A stretch of DNA of 64,000 bases. Source: Fredinandcohnia onubensis. Lineage in GTDB: Bacteria > Bacillota > Bacilli > Bacillales > Bacillaceae_L. Below are positions 9,017 through 18,417 of this stretch, in pieces. The position numbers were made by a program, and so were the translations under genes. The DNA lies in assembly GCF_002734215.1 (NCBI RefSeq), contig NZ_NSEB01000004.1, positions 174,013 through 238,012 on the forward strand. The letters run 5' to 3'. The notes beneath the pieces were generated by a model, which was not told the origin of the DNA, ran no database searches, and worked only from the letters and a program-made list of their open reading frames with translations. The number at the start of each line of letters is the position of its first letter. Within the stretch, counting starts at the first letter, position 1.

Positions 9017-9418
9017 ATGGTAATTAATAACCCATATAAAGCATATCAATCTAACTCGGTTACTACTGCAACACCTGGGGAACTAACATTAATGCTTTAT
9101 AATGGATGTTTGAAGTTTATAAAGCAGGCTGGAGAAGCGATTCAAGAGAAGAATATGCAAGAAAAGAATATTAACTTGCAAAAGGTCCAAAAAATTATAA
9201 GCGAATTAATGATTACTTTAAATATGGATATACCTGTTTCAAAAAATATGATGTCCATGTATGATTATATGAATCGAAGACTAATGGAAGCGAACCTAAG
9301 AAATGATTTAACTATTTTAACAGAGGTTGAAGAGTATATGACTGAATTCCGAGATACATGGAAGGAAGTTGTTCAAATTAATCGTCAACGTCAACATACC
9401 CAAGGCGGAAAAGTGTAG
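9017..9418 (+). CDS. fliS: Flagellin export chaperone FliS
   Basis: A 133-residue all-helical protein with the FliS hallmarks YKAYQSNSVTTATPGELTLMLYNGCLKF at its start (family signature) and the helical bundle after it. FliS binds the C-terminus of flagellin in the cytoplasm, prevents premature polymerisation and delivers it to the export gate. The flagellin tail encoded at 141-190 is its likely ligand. The last codon overlaps the GTG start of fliT by one base, implying translational coupling. Confidence 0.95.
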   Translation: MVINNPYKAYQSNSVTTATPGELTLMLYNGCLKFIKQAGEAIQEKNMQEKNINLQKVQKIISELMITLNMDIPVSKNMMSMYDYMNRRLMEANLRNDLTILTEVEEYMTEFRDTWKEVVQINRQRQHTQGGKV

Positions 9419-9768
9419 TGAACCCAATAGTATCACTATACCGAGTCACAAAAGAACTCATGGATATCTTGGAACACCCTATACCCGGGGGAAATAGGGA
9501 CGAACTAATAATTCAAATAACCCATTTACTCGAATATAGAGATACAATCATTGAGGATATAAAACCACCTTATAATGAGGAAGAAACTAAATTGGGTAAA
9601 GAGATTGTTAGGATGAATACCATCATTGATTCAAAGATTGAAGATGTAAAAAGCAATATACAATTTGATTTGTCAAAGTTGAAAAAGAGTAAACAGAATA
9701 ATACTAAATATTTGAAACAATATCAATCAGCTCCTGTAGATGGAATTTTTTTTGATAAAAGAAAATAG
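9418..9768 (+). CDS. fliT: FliT-like flagellar chaperone
   Basis: This 116-residue helical protein occupies the usual fliT place after fliS and starts at GTG 9418, overlapping the fliS stop by one base. The central LLEYRDTIIEDIKPPYNEEE pattern is typical of Bacillus FliT/YvyD-locus proteins. FliT chaperones FliD and prevents its early assembly. Sequence conservation in this family is low, so the name rests largely on position, size and helical character. Confidence 0.75.
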   Translation: MNPIVSLYRVTKELMDILEHPIPGGNRDELIIQITHLLEYRDTIIEDIKPPYNEEETKLGKEIVRMNTIIDSKIEDVKSNIQFDLSKLKKSKQNNTKYLKQYQSAPVDGIFFDKRK

Positions 9769-9775
9769 AAACTAA

Positions 9776-9828
9776 AAACCGAGTTTAAGTACGGCTTAAC
9801 CTAGTACTTATACTCGGTGCATTTTTAT
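9776..9828 (+). terminator. Terminator of the flaG-fliT operon
   Basis: A 15-bp stem with one mismatch (9778-9792 with 9804-9818) is followed by GCATTTTTA. It separates the motility operon from the riboswitch-controlled gene. Confidence 0.85.
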
Positions 9829-9908
9829 ATTCAAAATAGTAAAATAGACCTTTTCAATTGAATGGTAAAATAGTATTATATTAGTAATAAATCAACCAAA
9901 AAACCAAA

Positions 9909-9998
9909 GTGAAAAAGGCAAACTATGGGAAATCATAGGACGCAAAGCCAAGGGCCTGACCCACAACTAGTGGATGGTAGCCGGTTGCCACAAGGAAT
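9909..9998 (+). promoter_or_regulatory. Class I cyclic-di-GMP riboswitch (GEMM-I) aptamer
   Basis: The sequence shows the GEMM-I consensus in order: AAAAAGGCAAACTATGG, GAAA tetraloop region, AGGACGCAAAGCCA, GGGCCTG, and ATGGTAGCCGGTTGCC. The conserved GACGCAAAGCC and TGGTAGCCGG blocks form the ligand pocket that binds c-di-GMP. It lies in the 5' leader of the large surface protein at 10074, so expression of that gene should respond to c-di-GMP. Confidence 0.93.
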
Positions 9999-10014
9999 CA
10001 TAGTCTATTTACCT

Positions 10015-10045
10015 ATGAACCTTGTTTAAGGTTCTTTTTCTTTTG
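10015..10045 (+). terminator. Riboswitch expression-platform terminator
   Basis: GAACCTTGTTTAAGGTTC (10017-10034) forms a hairpin followed by TTTTTCTTTT, just downstream of the c-di-GMP aptamer and 30 bases before the start codon. It is the likely switch element; whether ligand turns the gene on or off depends on pairing between aptamer 3' strand and terminator, not determined by eye. Confidence 0.8.
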
Positions 10046-10073
10046 GCTTTTTTTAGAAAGGTAGGACTATTGA

Positions 10074-13000
10074 ATGAGGAAAATTGTTAAAAAGAATATC
10101 ACGATTTTTGCATTGCTCCTATTGGTTTCTCAACTGTTCTTTCCATTTGGCAATGCACTAGCAAATGGTAGTATGTTACCACCTAGTAATCTATCATCTC
10201 AAAATGTAACACCTGATGATGTAAAGTTGACATGGAGTCCAGTGTTTGGTGCTACTGGATATAACATATACGAAATTACAGATGGTCAACTTCTATTAAT
10301 GGATACAGTAAAAACAACAAGTTATAATTTGAATAATTTAGCGGAAGGATCTTACCGTTTTGTTGTTTCAACTTTAAGTACAGATGGTGAGTCTGGGCCA
10401 AGCGCCCCAATATCGTTTGATATCACATATCCAGAAATGGCTGCACCACAAACGCTTACTCAAACGATTAAAAACGGAAACGATATTGTACTAACGTGGG
10501 GAGCTTCGGAGTATACAGAAACATATCATATTTACCAGATTGATGAAGATGGACAAAAAACGTTACTTACTTCAACAAATTCTAGAACATACACAATCGT
10601 TAATGCTGCTGAAGGAAGCTATAAGTTTGCAGTAAGTGCTGAAAACTCACTTTACGGTGAATCCTCACTTTCTGAAATTGCTCAAGCAGACGTCATTTTT
10701 CCAGTAATGACGTCACCTAGTAACTTTAAGTATACAACTACAAATGGTAATGACATCACATTAAATTGGGATTCTGTTCCTTATTCTACGAATTACAAAC
10801 TCTATCAGATTACTGATGCTGGAAAAGAACTCAAAAGCACATTAACTGGCACATCAACAAAATTGACTAATGTTACAGCAGGTAACTATAAATTTGAAAT
10901 ACAGTCTTACAGCGACCGTTTTGGTGAGTCTGTGGGAGATGAAGGGCAACTTAGCGTAACTATTGACGAAATCATAATGACTGCACCAATCAATTTGTCA
11001 TATAAACTACAGAATATTAACGATATCATTTTGACTTGGGATAGCGTTCCATTTGCGAAAAGTTACAAAGTGTATCGCATAATTAAGGGTGAAAAAACAA
11101 TAGTTAGCAGTAATGTGACAGGTACAAGTGTTACATATGCAAAAGCAGAAGCGGGTGAACATGTGTATGAAGTTCATTCATACAGTGATCGTTTTGGTGA
11201 ATCTTATGAAGGAAGTAAAGTTTCTTTATCTGTAGAAAACGTACAGCTTGAAGCACCAGCTAACGTTACTTACAAAGTCCAGAATGGAAATGATATTGTT
11301 CTTAACTGGGATAGTACATCAAATACTACTAATTATAAAATTTATCAAATAACAGAAGATGGTAATAAGGTTTTAAAAAGTACAGTGTCAGGTACTACAG
11401 TTACATACGCGAATTTACCCGAGGGTGATTTTAGATACGCAATCTACTCGAACTCGACTAGATTTGGAGAGTCAGAAAAAGGAACAGAAATTTCAATTTC
11501 AATTATTCATCCAAAAATGACTCCACCAGAAAATTTAAAAGAAGAAATTAATAATGATACGTCATTTACATTAAGTTGGGATGCTTCTGAATACGTAACA
11601 TCTTACAAGGTTTATCAAATTGTAGATGGCAAAAAAGTTTTTAAGAATAATGTATCTGGAGCAAGTATCACTTACACAAGAATGCCATCTGGCGATTATT
11701 CTTATGAGGTGTATTCTTATTCATCTCGATTTGGTGAGTCCGAAGCGGGTACCCAATTATCATTTACCCTAGAAGGTCAAACTATGAAGGCTCCGACAGA
11801 CCCGACCTTTAGTATTTCAAATGGAAATGATATTTCTTTAAAGTGGACTGCTTCTGAATATGCAACAAGCTACAAAATTTATCAGGTAGTTGACGGTGAA
11901 AAAGAATTAAAAAGAACTGTCACCATTACAGGATTTACATTTGGAAATATGCCAGAAGGTGAATACAATTATGTTATTCATTCTTATTCACCTTATTTTG
12001 GAGAATCGAAGTATGGGTCTAAACTAACTTTCTCTTTAGATCACCCGACGATGGAAACTCCAACAAATCTTACTTATAAGGTACAAAATGGCAATGATGT
12101 TGTTTTAAATTGGGAGTCAGTAGAGTTTGCAAATAGTTATAACATTTACGAACTCGTTAATAGAGAATTAGTTTATAAGCAGAAAACTTCTTCCTTGTCG
12201 ATAACCCTATCTAATGTATCTGCTGGTGAACATACTTATGTTGTTCATTCTGTAAGTTCACGATTTGGAGAATCTACAAATGGAAGTCAAATTACATTTG
12301 ATGTTGTTCATCCTATAATGAAGTCGCCGGAAACTGTAACGTATGAAATAAAAAATGGTAATGATATTGTATTTACGTATGATAAAGCTGAATATGCGAA
12401 CACATACAAAATATATGAATTAGTTGATGGAGAAAAGGTATCTAAGGCTACAACTAGATATTCGACTGCAACCCTTGTAAATGTTTTAGAGGGGGAGCAT
12501 AAATATTTGATTCATTCATATAGTGACCGTTTTGGAGAATCAGAAATAGGAAATGAAATGATTATAACTATAGATTTCCCTGTGATGCAGGCTCCAGAGA
12601 ATATAACACAAAGTTTTGTTAACGGTAATGACCTTGTTTTAAAATGGAATTCATCAACATTTGCAACGAATTATAATGTGTATCAAATTATTGATGGAGA
12701 AAAGGTGTTACAAACTACTGTTAAGGGGACCGGGATTACCTTTACAAACCTTCCAGAAGGTGACTACACGTATGAGATTCATTCTTACAGTAGTCGATTT
12801 GGGGAATCACCTGAAAGTAGTGAGATTTCTACGACAGTAGTTCATCCTATTATGCAGGCACCAGAGAATGTTACTGGTAGTATTGCAAATGGAAATGACA
12901 TCGTTCTTAGATGGAATAGAGCAGAATATGCTTCAGGATATAATGTGTATCAAATGATTGAAGGCGAAAAAGTGTTCCAAAGAAAGGTTACTGGAACATC

Positions 13001-15668
13001 AGTATCATTTTCAAACATGCCCGAAGGTGATTACGAGTACGTTGTCCATTCATATAGTGATCGTTTTGAAGAGTCACCAGAAGGAAGTTCAGTAGAACTG
13101 ACCCTCATCTGGCCAGTTGTACAGCCGCCTCAACTAACAGGAGAAGTATTTAACGCGAATAATATTACTTTAACTTGGCCAGCTGCTGCGTGGGCAAATA
13201 AATATCGTGTATATCAAATTACTGACGGCGTTCGTGAATTAATATATGAAGGTACAGCAAGAAGCTACAAAGTTTACAATCTAACTGAAGACATTCATTC
13301 ATTTGAGGTAACAGCATATAGTAATCGTTTTGGTGAATCTCAACCATCAAATCAGATTACAGAAAATATCATCTATCCAATTATGCAACCACCTGTTGCT
13401 AGCTTGAAGCTATTAAGCGACACAAGTTTAAGAATTAGCTGGGATTTCGTAACCTATGCAAATGGATACAACATCTATGAAATTATAGATGGTGAGAAAA
13501 TTTTAATAGCTGAAAAGGTCAATAACCTAACTTATACGATTAATAATCTTTCATATGCTAACCATGAATATATAGTGACATCTTACAGTAATTCATTTGG
13601 AGAATCAGCACCTTCAGATGTTGTACTTGCTAAATTAATTATTGATGAAGAAGCTCCTGTTACAACAATTGATGCACCGACTGATTGGGTTAATGAGAGT
13701 GTGGATGTTAACCTAACTGCAACCGATAACGAGGTAGGTGTTGAAAAAACATTCTATTCTCTAAATAATGGCGCATTCGTTGAAGGTACTACCTTCACTA
13801 TCAATGAGGAAGGTATCCATAAGGTGGCTTATTACTCTGTTGATAAGGTCGGTAATACAGAAGAAGTAAAAACAACAGAAGTTAAGATAGACAAAACAAA
13901 ACCAACTACATCATCAAATATTAAAGATGTTTGGAACAAAAAGGATTTCAAAGTAGAACTATCAGCATCTGATAACCTAAGTGGAATCGAAAAAACATTC
14001 TATTCATACGACGGTCTGATTTTTGTAGAAGGTACAAGCTTTACAGTTAAAGACGAAGCGGTAAATGATATTTACTTCTACAGCATTGACCAAGCGGGGA
14101 ATAAAGAAGAAGTCCAAACAGTACAAGTCAAAATCGACAAAACAGCACCGTTAACAACATCAAATGTAGAAGATGTATGGACTAACGAAGAAGTACAGGT
14201 TGGTCTAACCGCAACAGACAACTTAAGCGGAGTAGCCCAAACATTCTATTCAGTAAACGGATCTGAATTTGTAGAAGGCACAAACTTAACTGTAAGTGAA
14301 GAAGGAATCACCGAAGTATCATTCTACAGTGTTGATAAAGCTGGAAATGTTGAAAAAGTACAAACAGAACATGTGAAGATTGACAAAACAGCACCAGAAA
14401 CAACATCAAATGTAGAAGATGTATGGACTAACGAAGAAGTAAAGGTTGATCTAACCGCAACAGACAACTTAAGCGGAGTAGCCCAAACATTCTATTCAGT
14501 AAACGGCTCTGAATTTGCAGAAGGTACAAGCTTAGTAGTAAGTGATGAAGGAATAACAGATGTATCATTCTACAGTGTTGATAAGTCAGGAAACATTGAA
14601 GAAGTCCAAACAGTCCAAGTGAAGATCGACAAAACAGCACCAGTGACAGCATCAAATGTAGAAGATGTTTGGAATAAGAAAGATTTCAAAGTCGACCTAA
14701 CCGCAACCGACAGCCTAAGTGGAGTAGCTCAAACGTTTTACTCAATTAATGGTTCAGAATTTGCAGAAGGTACAAGCATAACAGTAAGTGAAGAAGGCAT
14801 AACCGAAGTATCATTCTACAGTGTTGATAATGCAGGAAATATTGCAGAAGTCCAAACAGTACAAGTGAAGGTCGACAAAACAGCACCAGTTACAACCTCA
14901 AATGTACAAGATGCTTGGAACAATACCGACTTCCAGATTGAACTAACCGCAACTGACAATTTAAGTGGAGTAGCTCAAACATACTATTCAGTAAACGGCT
15001 CAGAATTTGTAGAAGGTACAAGCTTAACTATCAGTGAAGAAGGTGTAACCCAAGTATCATACTACAGTGTAGATAATGCTGGGAACAAAGAAGAAGTTCA
15101 AACAGTCCAAATAAAAATAGATAAAACAGCACCAACCATTTCTCTAGATGTAGCTAAAGAATATGCTTTGGGAACTGATTTACAATTAGTTTATTCTGCA
15201 GCAGACAATCTATCAGGAATTGCACAAGAACAAATGACTGTTAATGGTCAAATCGTTCAAAACGGTGGAAAAGTTTCTTTCGATCAACCAGGACAATATG
15301 TAATTGAAGTTGAAGCAACAGATCATGCTGGATGGACAACAAAGATTACGAAAACAATCCTTGTTTATATTCCAGCAACTGTTGAAGTATTACCTAAGGT
15401 TATGTATGGAAACAAAGGTGTTTTCACAGTTCAAGTATCTTTACCAATGGGTTATAACTCTAAAGACTTTGATTTAGATAAAGTGACTCTAGATGGGGTA
15501 TCAGCTCTAACATCAAACAAAGGCTATTACCAACAAGCGAAGAAAGGCCAGTTCAAGTTTGAACGACAAGATTTCTACTGGGTTCGTGGTCAAATGAATA
15601 TGAACTTCGAAGGGAAACTTGGAGACTTTGTTGTAAAAGGTCAAGCTGATGTGAAAGTGATTAAATAA
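10074..15668 (+). CDS. Large secreted repeat protein (13 FN3-like plus 6-7 Ig-like domains), c-di-GMP-controlled adhesin-like
   Basis: The protein has 1864 residues. A signal peptide (KKN, then hydrophobic ALLLLVSQLFFPF, cleavage near ANG, residue ~31) is followed by about 13 repeats of ~95 residues, fibronectin type III-like, each with W (LTW/LNWDS), Y-(K/N)-(V/I)-Y and an (F/Y)GES motif. From residue ~1190 come six repeats of ~82 residues with DKTAP, TATDNLSG, FYS and SVDKAGN motifs (bacterial Ig-like, OmpL47 type), then one divergent Ig-like repeat and a ~90-residue C-terminal domain. No LPXTG, S-layer or transmembrane anchor is visible, so attachment is unknown. The riboswitch upstream suggests a role in the motile-to-sessile change. 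Function as an adhesin is inferred. Confidence 0.85.
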   Translation: MRKIVKKNITIFALLLLVSQLFFPFGNALANGSMLPPSNLSSQNVTPDDVKLTWSPVFGATGYNIYEITDGQLLLMDTVKTTSYNLNNLAEGSYRFVVSTLSTDGESGPSAPISFDITYPEMAAPQTLTQTIKNGNDIVLTWGASEYTETYHIYQIDEDGQKTLLTSTNSRTYTIVNAAEGSYKFAVSAENSLYGESSLSEIAQADVIFPVMTSPSNFKYTTTNGNDITLNWDSVPYSTNYKLYQITDAGKELKSTLTGTSTKLTNVTAGNYKFEIQSYSDRFGESVGDEGQLSVTIDEIIMTAPINLSYKLQNINDIILTWDSVPFAKSYKVYRIIKGEKTIVSSNVTGTSVTYAKAEAGEHVYEVHSYSDRFGESYEGSKVSLSVENVQLEAPANVTYKVQNGNDIVLNWDSTSNTTNYKIYQITEDGNKVLKSTVSGTTVTYANLPEGDFRYAIYSNSTRFGESEKGTEISISIIHPKMTPPENLKEEINNDTSFTLSWDASEYVTSYKVYQIVDGKKVFKNNVSGASITYTRMPSGDYSYEVYSYSSRFGESEAGTQLSFTLEGQTMKAPTDPTFSISNGNDISLKWTASEYATSYKIYQVVDGEKELKRTVTITGFTFGNMPEGEYNYVIHSYSPYFGESKYGSKLTFSLDHPTMETPTNLTYKVQNGNDVVLNWESVEFANSYNIYELVNRELVYKQKTSSLSITLSNVSAGEHTYVVHSVSSRFGESTNGSQITFDVVHPIMKSPETVTYEIKNGNDIVFTYDKAEYANTYKIYELVDGEKVSKATTRYSTATLVNVLEGEHKYLIHSYSDRFGESEIGNEMIITIDFPVMQAPENITQSFVNGNDLVLKWNSSTFATNYNVYQIIDGEKVLQTTVKGTGITFTNLPEGDYTYEIHSYSSRFGESPESSEISTTVVHPIMQAPENVTGSIANGNDIVLRWNRAEYASGYNVYQMIEGEKVFQRKVTGTSVSFSNMPEGDYEYVVHSYSDRFEESPEGSSVELTLIWPVVQPPQLTGEVFNANNITLTWPAAAWANKYRVYQITDGVRELIYEGTARSYKVYNLTEDIHSFEVTAYSNRFGESQPSNQITENIIYPIMQPPVASLKLLSDTSLRISWDFVTYANGYNIYEIIDGEKILIAEKVNNLTYTINNLSYANHEYIVTSYSNSFGESAPSDVVLAKLIIDEEAPVTTIDAPTDWVNESVDVNLTATDNEVGVEKTFYSLNNGAFVEGTTFTINEEGIHKVAYYSVDKVGNTEEVKTTEVKIDKTKPTTSSNIKDVWNKKDFKVELSASDNLSGIEKTFYSYDGLIFVEGTSFTVKDEAVNDIYFYSIDQAGNKEEVQTVQVKIDKTAPLTTSNVEDVWTNEEVQVGLTATDNLSGVAQTFYSVNGSEFVEGTNLTVSEEGITEVSFYSVDKAGNVEKVQTEHVKIDKTAPETTSNVEDVWTNEEVKVDLTATDNLSGVAQTFYSVNGSEFAEGTSLVVSDEGITDVSFYSVDKSGNIEEVQTVQVKIDKTAPVTASNVEDVWNKKDFKVDLTATDSLSGVAQTFYSINGSEFAEGTSITVSEEGITEVSFYSVDNAGNIAEVQTVQVKVDKTAPVTTSNVQDAWNNTDFQIELTATDNLSGVAQTYYSVNGSEFVEGTSLTISEEGVTQVSYYSVDNAGNKEEVQTVQIKIDKTAPTISLDVAKEYALGTDLQLVYSAADNLSGIAQEQMTVNGQIVQNGGKVSFDQPGQYVIEVEATDHAGWTTKITKTILVYIPATVEVLPKVMYGNKGVFTVQVSLPMGYNSKDFDLDKVTLDGVSALTSNKGYYQQAKKGQFKFERQDFYWVRGQMNMNFEGKLGDFVVKGQADVKVIK

Positions 15669-15675
15669 ATTTGTC

Positions 15676-15722
15676 AAAAGGCATCCAATTAGCAGCATTT
15701 GCTGCATTTGGATGCCTTTATT
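15676..15722. terminator. Bidirectional terminator between convergent genes
   Basis: AAGGCATCCAA (15678-15688) pairs with TTGGATGCCTT (15708-15718), and the loop itself contains GCAGCA/TGCTGC. A-rich and T-rich flanks allow use from both sides. Confidence 0.8.
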
Positions 15723-15768
15723 AATAACTATTTTAGGTTAGCGTACAGTCCAATCATGTTGATATTTA

Positions 15769-16185
15769 TTAACGATGTAAGCTATTAAATACCTCTACAG
15801 CAGCCTCCGCCACTTGAACATCATGAGGAACCGAACTACCGCTAACCCCGACAGCACCAATGACTTTTCCATCAATCTCAAGTGGAATCCCACCACCGAA
15901 CACGACAAGACGTCCGTTGTTTGTTGTATTCAATCCATAAAGCTCGGCTGCAGGAACCGTTGCATCGGCTAAGTTTGCTGAAGGCATTTTTAAGGCTACA
16001 GATGTCCAAGCCTTGTTTTGGGCAATGTCAATGCTTGCTAACCACGCATCATCCATGCGGTGAATCGCAATCAGGTTTCCACCTTCATCCACGACTGAAA
16101 TCACCATAGAAACCCCAATTTTATTGGCTTCTTCTTCCGCACCTGCGATGATTTTTTTTGCTAAATCCAATGTAATTTTACTCAT
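15769..16185 (-). CDS. GlcG/HbpS family heme-binding-like protein
   Basis: A 138-residue protein of the GlcG/HbpS (formerly DUF336) family: VSMVISVVDEGGNLIAIHRMD, GGGIPLEIDGKVIGAVGVSG and the C-terminal AAEAAVEVF helix. Members bind heme or act as small accessory proteins in oxidation operons; catalytic function is not established. It follows the formaldehyde-dehydrogenase-like gene by 28 bases on the same strand, so the two are probably one operon. ATG at 16183-16185 is preceded by AAGGAGG. Confidence 0.85.
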   Translation of the reverse strand: MSKITLDLAKKIIAGAEEEANKIGVSMVISVVDEGGNLIAIHRMDDAWLASIDIAQNKAWTSVALKMPSANLADATVPAAELYGLNTTNNGRLVVFGGGIPLEIDGKVIGAVGVSGSSVPHDVQVAEAAVEVFNSLHR

Positions 16186-16213
16186 AATAATGGCCTCCTT
16201 GTTTTTAAATACC

Positions 16214-17431
16214 TTATTTATTCAACATTCCATGAGGGTCAATGACAAATTTCTTGGAAGCACCTTGATCAAATTCAGCATATGCAGCTGGTGCTTGATC
16301 TAAGGAGATCAGTGTTGCATTTACCGCTTTCGCAATTTGCGCTTTTCCACTAAGGATTGCCATCATTAAGTCGCGATGATATTTCATAACAGGAGTTTGG
16401 CCAGTTACGAAAGTATGTGCTTTTGCCCATCCAAGCCCTAACCGAACTTTTAACGTACCAATCTTCGCATCCTCATCTGCCGCACCAGGATCACCTGTTA
16501 CATATAGTCCTGGAATCCCAAGTCGACCTCCAGCACGGGTTACTTCCATAATGGAGTTCAGTACAGCAGCAGGCGCTTCTCCAGCACCCGCACCATGTCC
16601 ATGGGCTTCAAAACCAACACAGTCAATAGCACAATCCACTTCTGGAACACCTAAAATTTGTTCAATTTGCTCACCGAGGTCTGGATGCTCTCTAAGGTTT
16701 ACCGTTTCACAACCGAAGCTTCTCGCTTGTGCAAGTCGCGCGTTATTCAAGTCACCCACGATTACAACAGAGGCGCCTAGAAGTTGAGCGGAATGGGCTG
16801 CGGCTAAGCCAACAGGGCCTGCTCCTGCCACATATACAGTCGAACCAGGCTTCACGCCAGCACTCACCGCACCATGATAGCCTGTTGGGAAAATATCAGA
16901 AAGCATCGTTAAATCAAGGATTTTTTCTAAGGCTTGATCTTTATCTGGAAACTTTAGCAACTGGAAGTCAGCGTAAGGAACCATTACATACTCGGATTGC
17001 CCACCGACCCAGCCTCCCATGTCGACATACCCGTATGCGGAGCCTGGACGATCTGGGTTCACATTTTCACAAATATGTGTGTCTTGTTCTTTACAACTGC
17101 GGCAACGACCACATGCAATATTAAAAGGTACGGAGACAAGATCTCCTTTTTTAATAAATTCAACATCGCGCCCTACTTCAATGACTTCACCCGTAATCTC
17201 ATGACCGAGAACAAGCCCCGATGGAGCAGTCGTCCGACCGCGAACCATGTGCTGATCACTTCCGCAAATATTAGTTGTAACAACTTTTATAACGACCCCA
17301 TGGTCACACTTACGACCAACATTTAAAGGATTTACTCCCGGTCCGTCTCTAAGAATCAGGTCTGGGTAGCTAATATCTTCAATCGCTATACGTCCAGGAC
17401 CTTTGTATACTACAGCTCTGTTTCCTGCCAT
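16214..17431 (-). CDS. fdhA: Zinc-dependent formaldehyde dehydrogenase-like alcohol dehydrogenase (glutathione-independent)
   Basis: The protein resembles Pseudomonas putida formaldehyde dehydrogenase along its whole length: MAGNRAVVYKGPG start, catalytic zinc region TTNICGSDQH, structural zinc cysteines CGRCRSC and a later C, the Rossmann motif GAGPVGLAAA and the C-terminal KKFVIDPH. It should oxidise formaldehyde (or another aldehyde/alcohol) with NAD. I chose ATG at 17429-17431 because GGGGGAAGGA sits just before it and the family begins there; an in-frame TTG at 17446 would add five residues. A divergent HxlR-type regulator lies 175 bases upstream, suggesting aldehyde-responsive control, which is inference. 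Confidence 0.88.
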   Translation of the reverse strand: MAGNRAVVYKGPGRIAIEDISYPDLILRDGPGVNPLNVGRKCDHGVVIKVVTTNICGSDQHMVRGRTTAPSGLVLGHEITGEVIEVGRDVEFIKKGDLVSVPFNIACGRCRSCKEQDTHICENVNPDRPGSAYGYVDMGGWVGGQSEYVMVPYADFQLLKFPDKDQALEKILDLTMLSDIFPTGYHGAVSAGVKPGSTVYVAGAGPVGLAAAHSAQLLGASVVIVGDLNNARLAQARSFGCETVNLREHPDLGEQIEQILGVPEVDCAIDCVGFEAHGHGAGAGEAPAAVLNSIMEVTRAGGRLGIPGLYVTGDPGAADEDAKIGTLKVRLGLGWAKAHTFVTGQTPVMKYHRDLMMAILSGKAQIAKAVNATLISLDQAPAAYAEFDQGASKKFVIDPHGMLNK

Positions 17432-17605
17432 TCTTCCTTCCCCCAATCTTCTTTTGATAGAGTTTTAAGTCGTTTTATTTGAATTTAAATATTCTCTATC
17501 TTACATCTAGTCTAAAAAATAAATCTTTTATTTGGAAGAACGCACTTTTTTGTGAGAAGATTACCTTAAGGATACTTTTGAGCCAGTGAGGAGGAGAAGT
17601 ATTGA

Positions 17606-17965
17606 ATGGATGATTTACGGAGGGAAGTCAGAAAGAAACTTGAGAATGGTGAATTTAATTGTGAAAAGGAATTAACCTTATCCATTATTAGTGGCAAATG
17701 GAAAATAACGATTATTTATTATTTAGCATCAGGTGGTCCATTACGTTTTAGTGAAATTAAACGATTATTCCCCAAAATAACACATAAGGTGTTAACGACT
17801 CAGGTTAGAGAGCTGGAGGAAGATGGTATTGTTCATCGGAAAGTATATCCCGAAGTTCCTCCGAGAGTGGAATATTCATTAACAGAATTAGGTCAAAGTT
17901 TAATGCCGATTGTTTTCATGATGTACGATTGGGGAAAACAAAATATTGAATCTTTTACTAGTTAA
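17606..17965 (+). CDS. HxlR family transcriptional regulator
   Basis: A 119-residue winged-helix protein of the HxlR family: LSIISGKWKITIIYYL, FSEIKRLFPKITHKVLTTQVRELEEDG and the wing RVEYSLTELG. A cysteine near residue 19 lies where aldehyde- or thiol-sensing members (HxlR, YodB) carry their sensor Cys. It is divergent from the formaldehyde dehydrogenase operon, which it may activate, as HxlR activates formaldehyde detoxification genes in B. subtilis. GAGGAGGAGAAG precedes ATG 17606. Confidence 0.88.
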   Translation: MDDLRREVRKKLENGEFNCEKELTLSIISGKWKITIIYYLASGGPLRFSEIKRLFPKITHKVLTTQVRELEEDGIVHRKVYPEVPPRVEYSLTELGQSLMPIVFMMYDWGKQNIESFTS

Positions 17966-18158
17966 GGTAAACTCTGGTAAAAAATAAATAGTTGGACATA
18001 CTACTGATGAAGAATTCTTCAAGTAATCCCATCTAAGAAACCACACAAGTTCCATTCATAACTCACTTTAGACATGCATATATTTATACACCTACACATA
18101 ATGTTTACAAATTTACAATAATAGCAGGAACATTAGGATAACTATATCCAACTTCTGG

Positions 18159-18215
18159 TGGGACAAGGGACATGTCCCTGTGACCCAACCAAGGCCAGTT
18201 CGTGACCCACGCCCA
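18159..18215. repeat. Degenerate GGGACATGTCCC palindromic element
   Basis: The element TGGGACAAGGGACATGTCCCTGTGACCC (as two overlapping palindromes) is followed by direct TGACCCA-type repeats. It belongs to the same family as the elements at 22918, 30941 and 49332. The surrounding 17966-18278 contains no gene that I can support. Confidence 0.55.
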
Positions 18216-18278
18216 TGCGCGACCTATGTAAATATTGTTTACAAATTCACAATTTCTTCATATTTACTTAAAGAAAAA

Positions 18279-18308
18279 GCAGGAATTGGGGAGGGGTGTG
18301 TAGAATTA
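18279..18308 (+). promoter_or_regulatory. Sigma-H-type promoter of hpf
   Basis: GCAGGAATT (18279-18287) and GTAGAATTA (18300-18308) match the Bacillus sigma-H consensus RNAGGAWWW and RNNGAATWW with a 12-base spacer. Sigma-H is known to drive the B. subtilis homologue at entry to stationary phase. Confidence 0.6.
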
Positions 18309-18345
18309 GTGTATATAACCTTAATTTAAAAAGGGTTATATTGTT

Positions 18346-18383
18346 ACACAGGTTGGTTACCCTAAAAAGGGTCTTGGCTGTGT
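18346..18383 (+). promoter_or_regulatory. Hairpin in the hpf mRNA leader
   Basis: ACACAG (18346-18351) pairs with CTGTGT (18378-18383), and inside ACCCT pairs with AGGGT around an AAAA loop. It sits between the promoter and the ribosome site (AAAGGAGGAG) and is not followed by a T tract, so it is probably an RNA stability or translation element, not a terminator. Confidence 0.5.
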
Positions 18384-18417
18384 CCAATGCATTAGAGTTA
18401 AAAGGAGGAGTTCATGT

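Noticed and set aside
10074..15668. Sortase-anchored surface protein
   Set aside because: No LPXTG-type motif, C-terminal helix or basic tail is present at the C-terminus.
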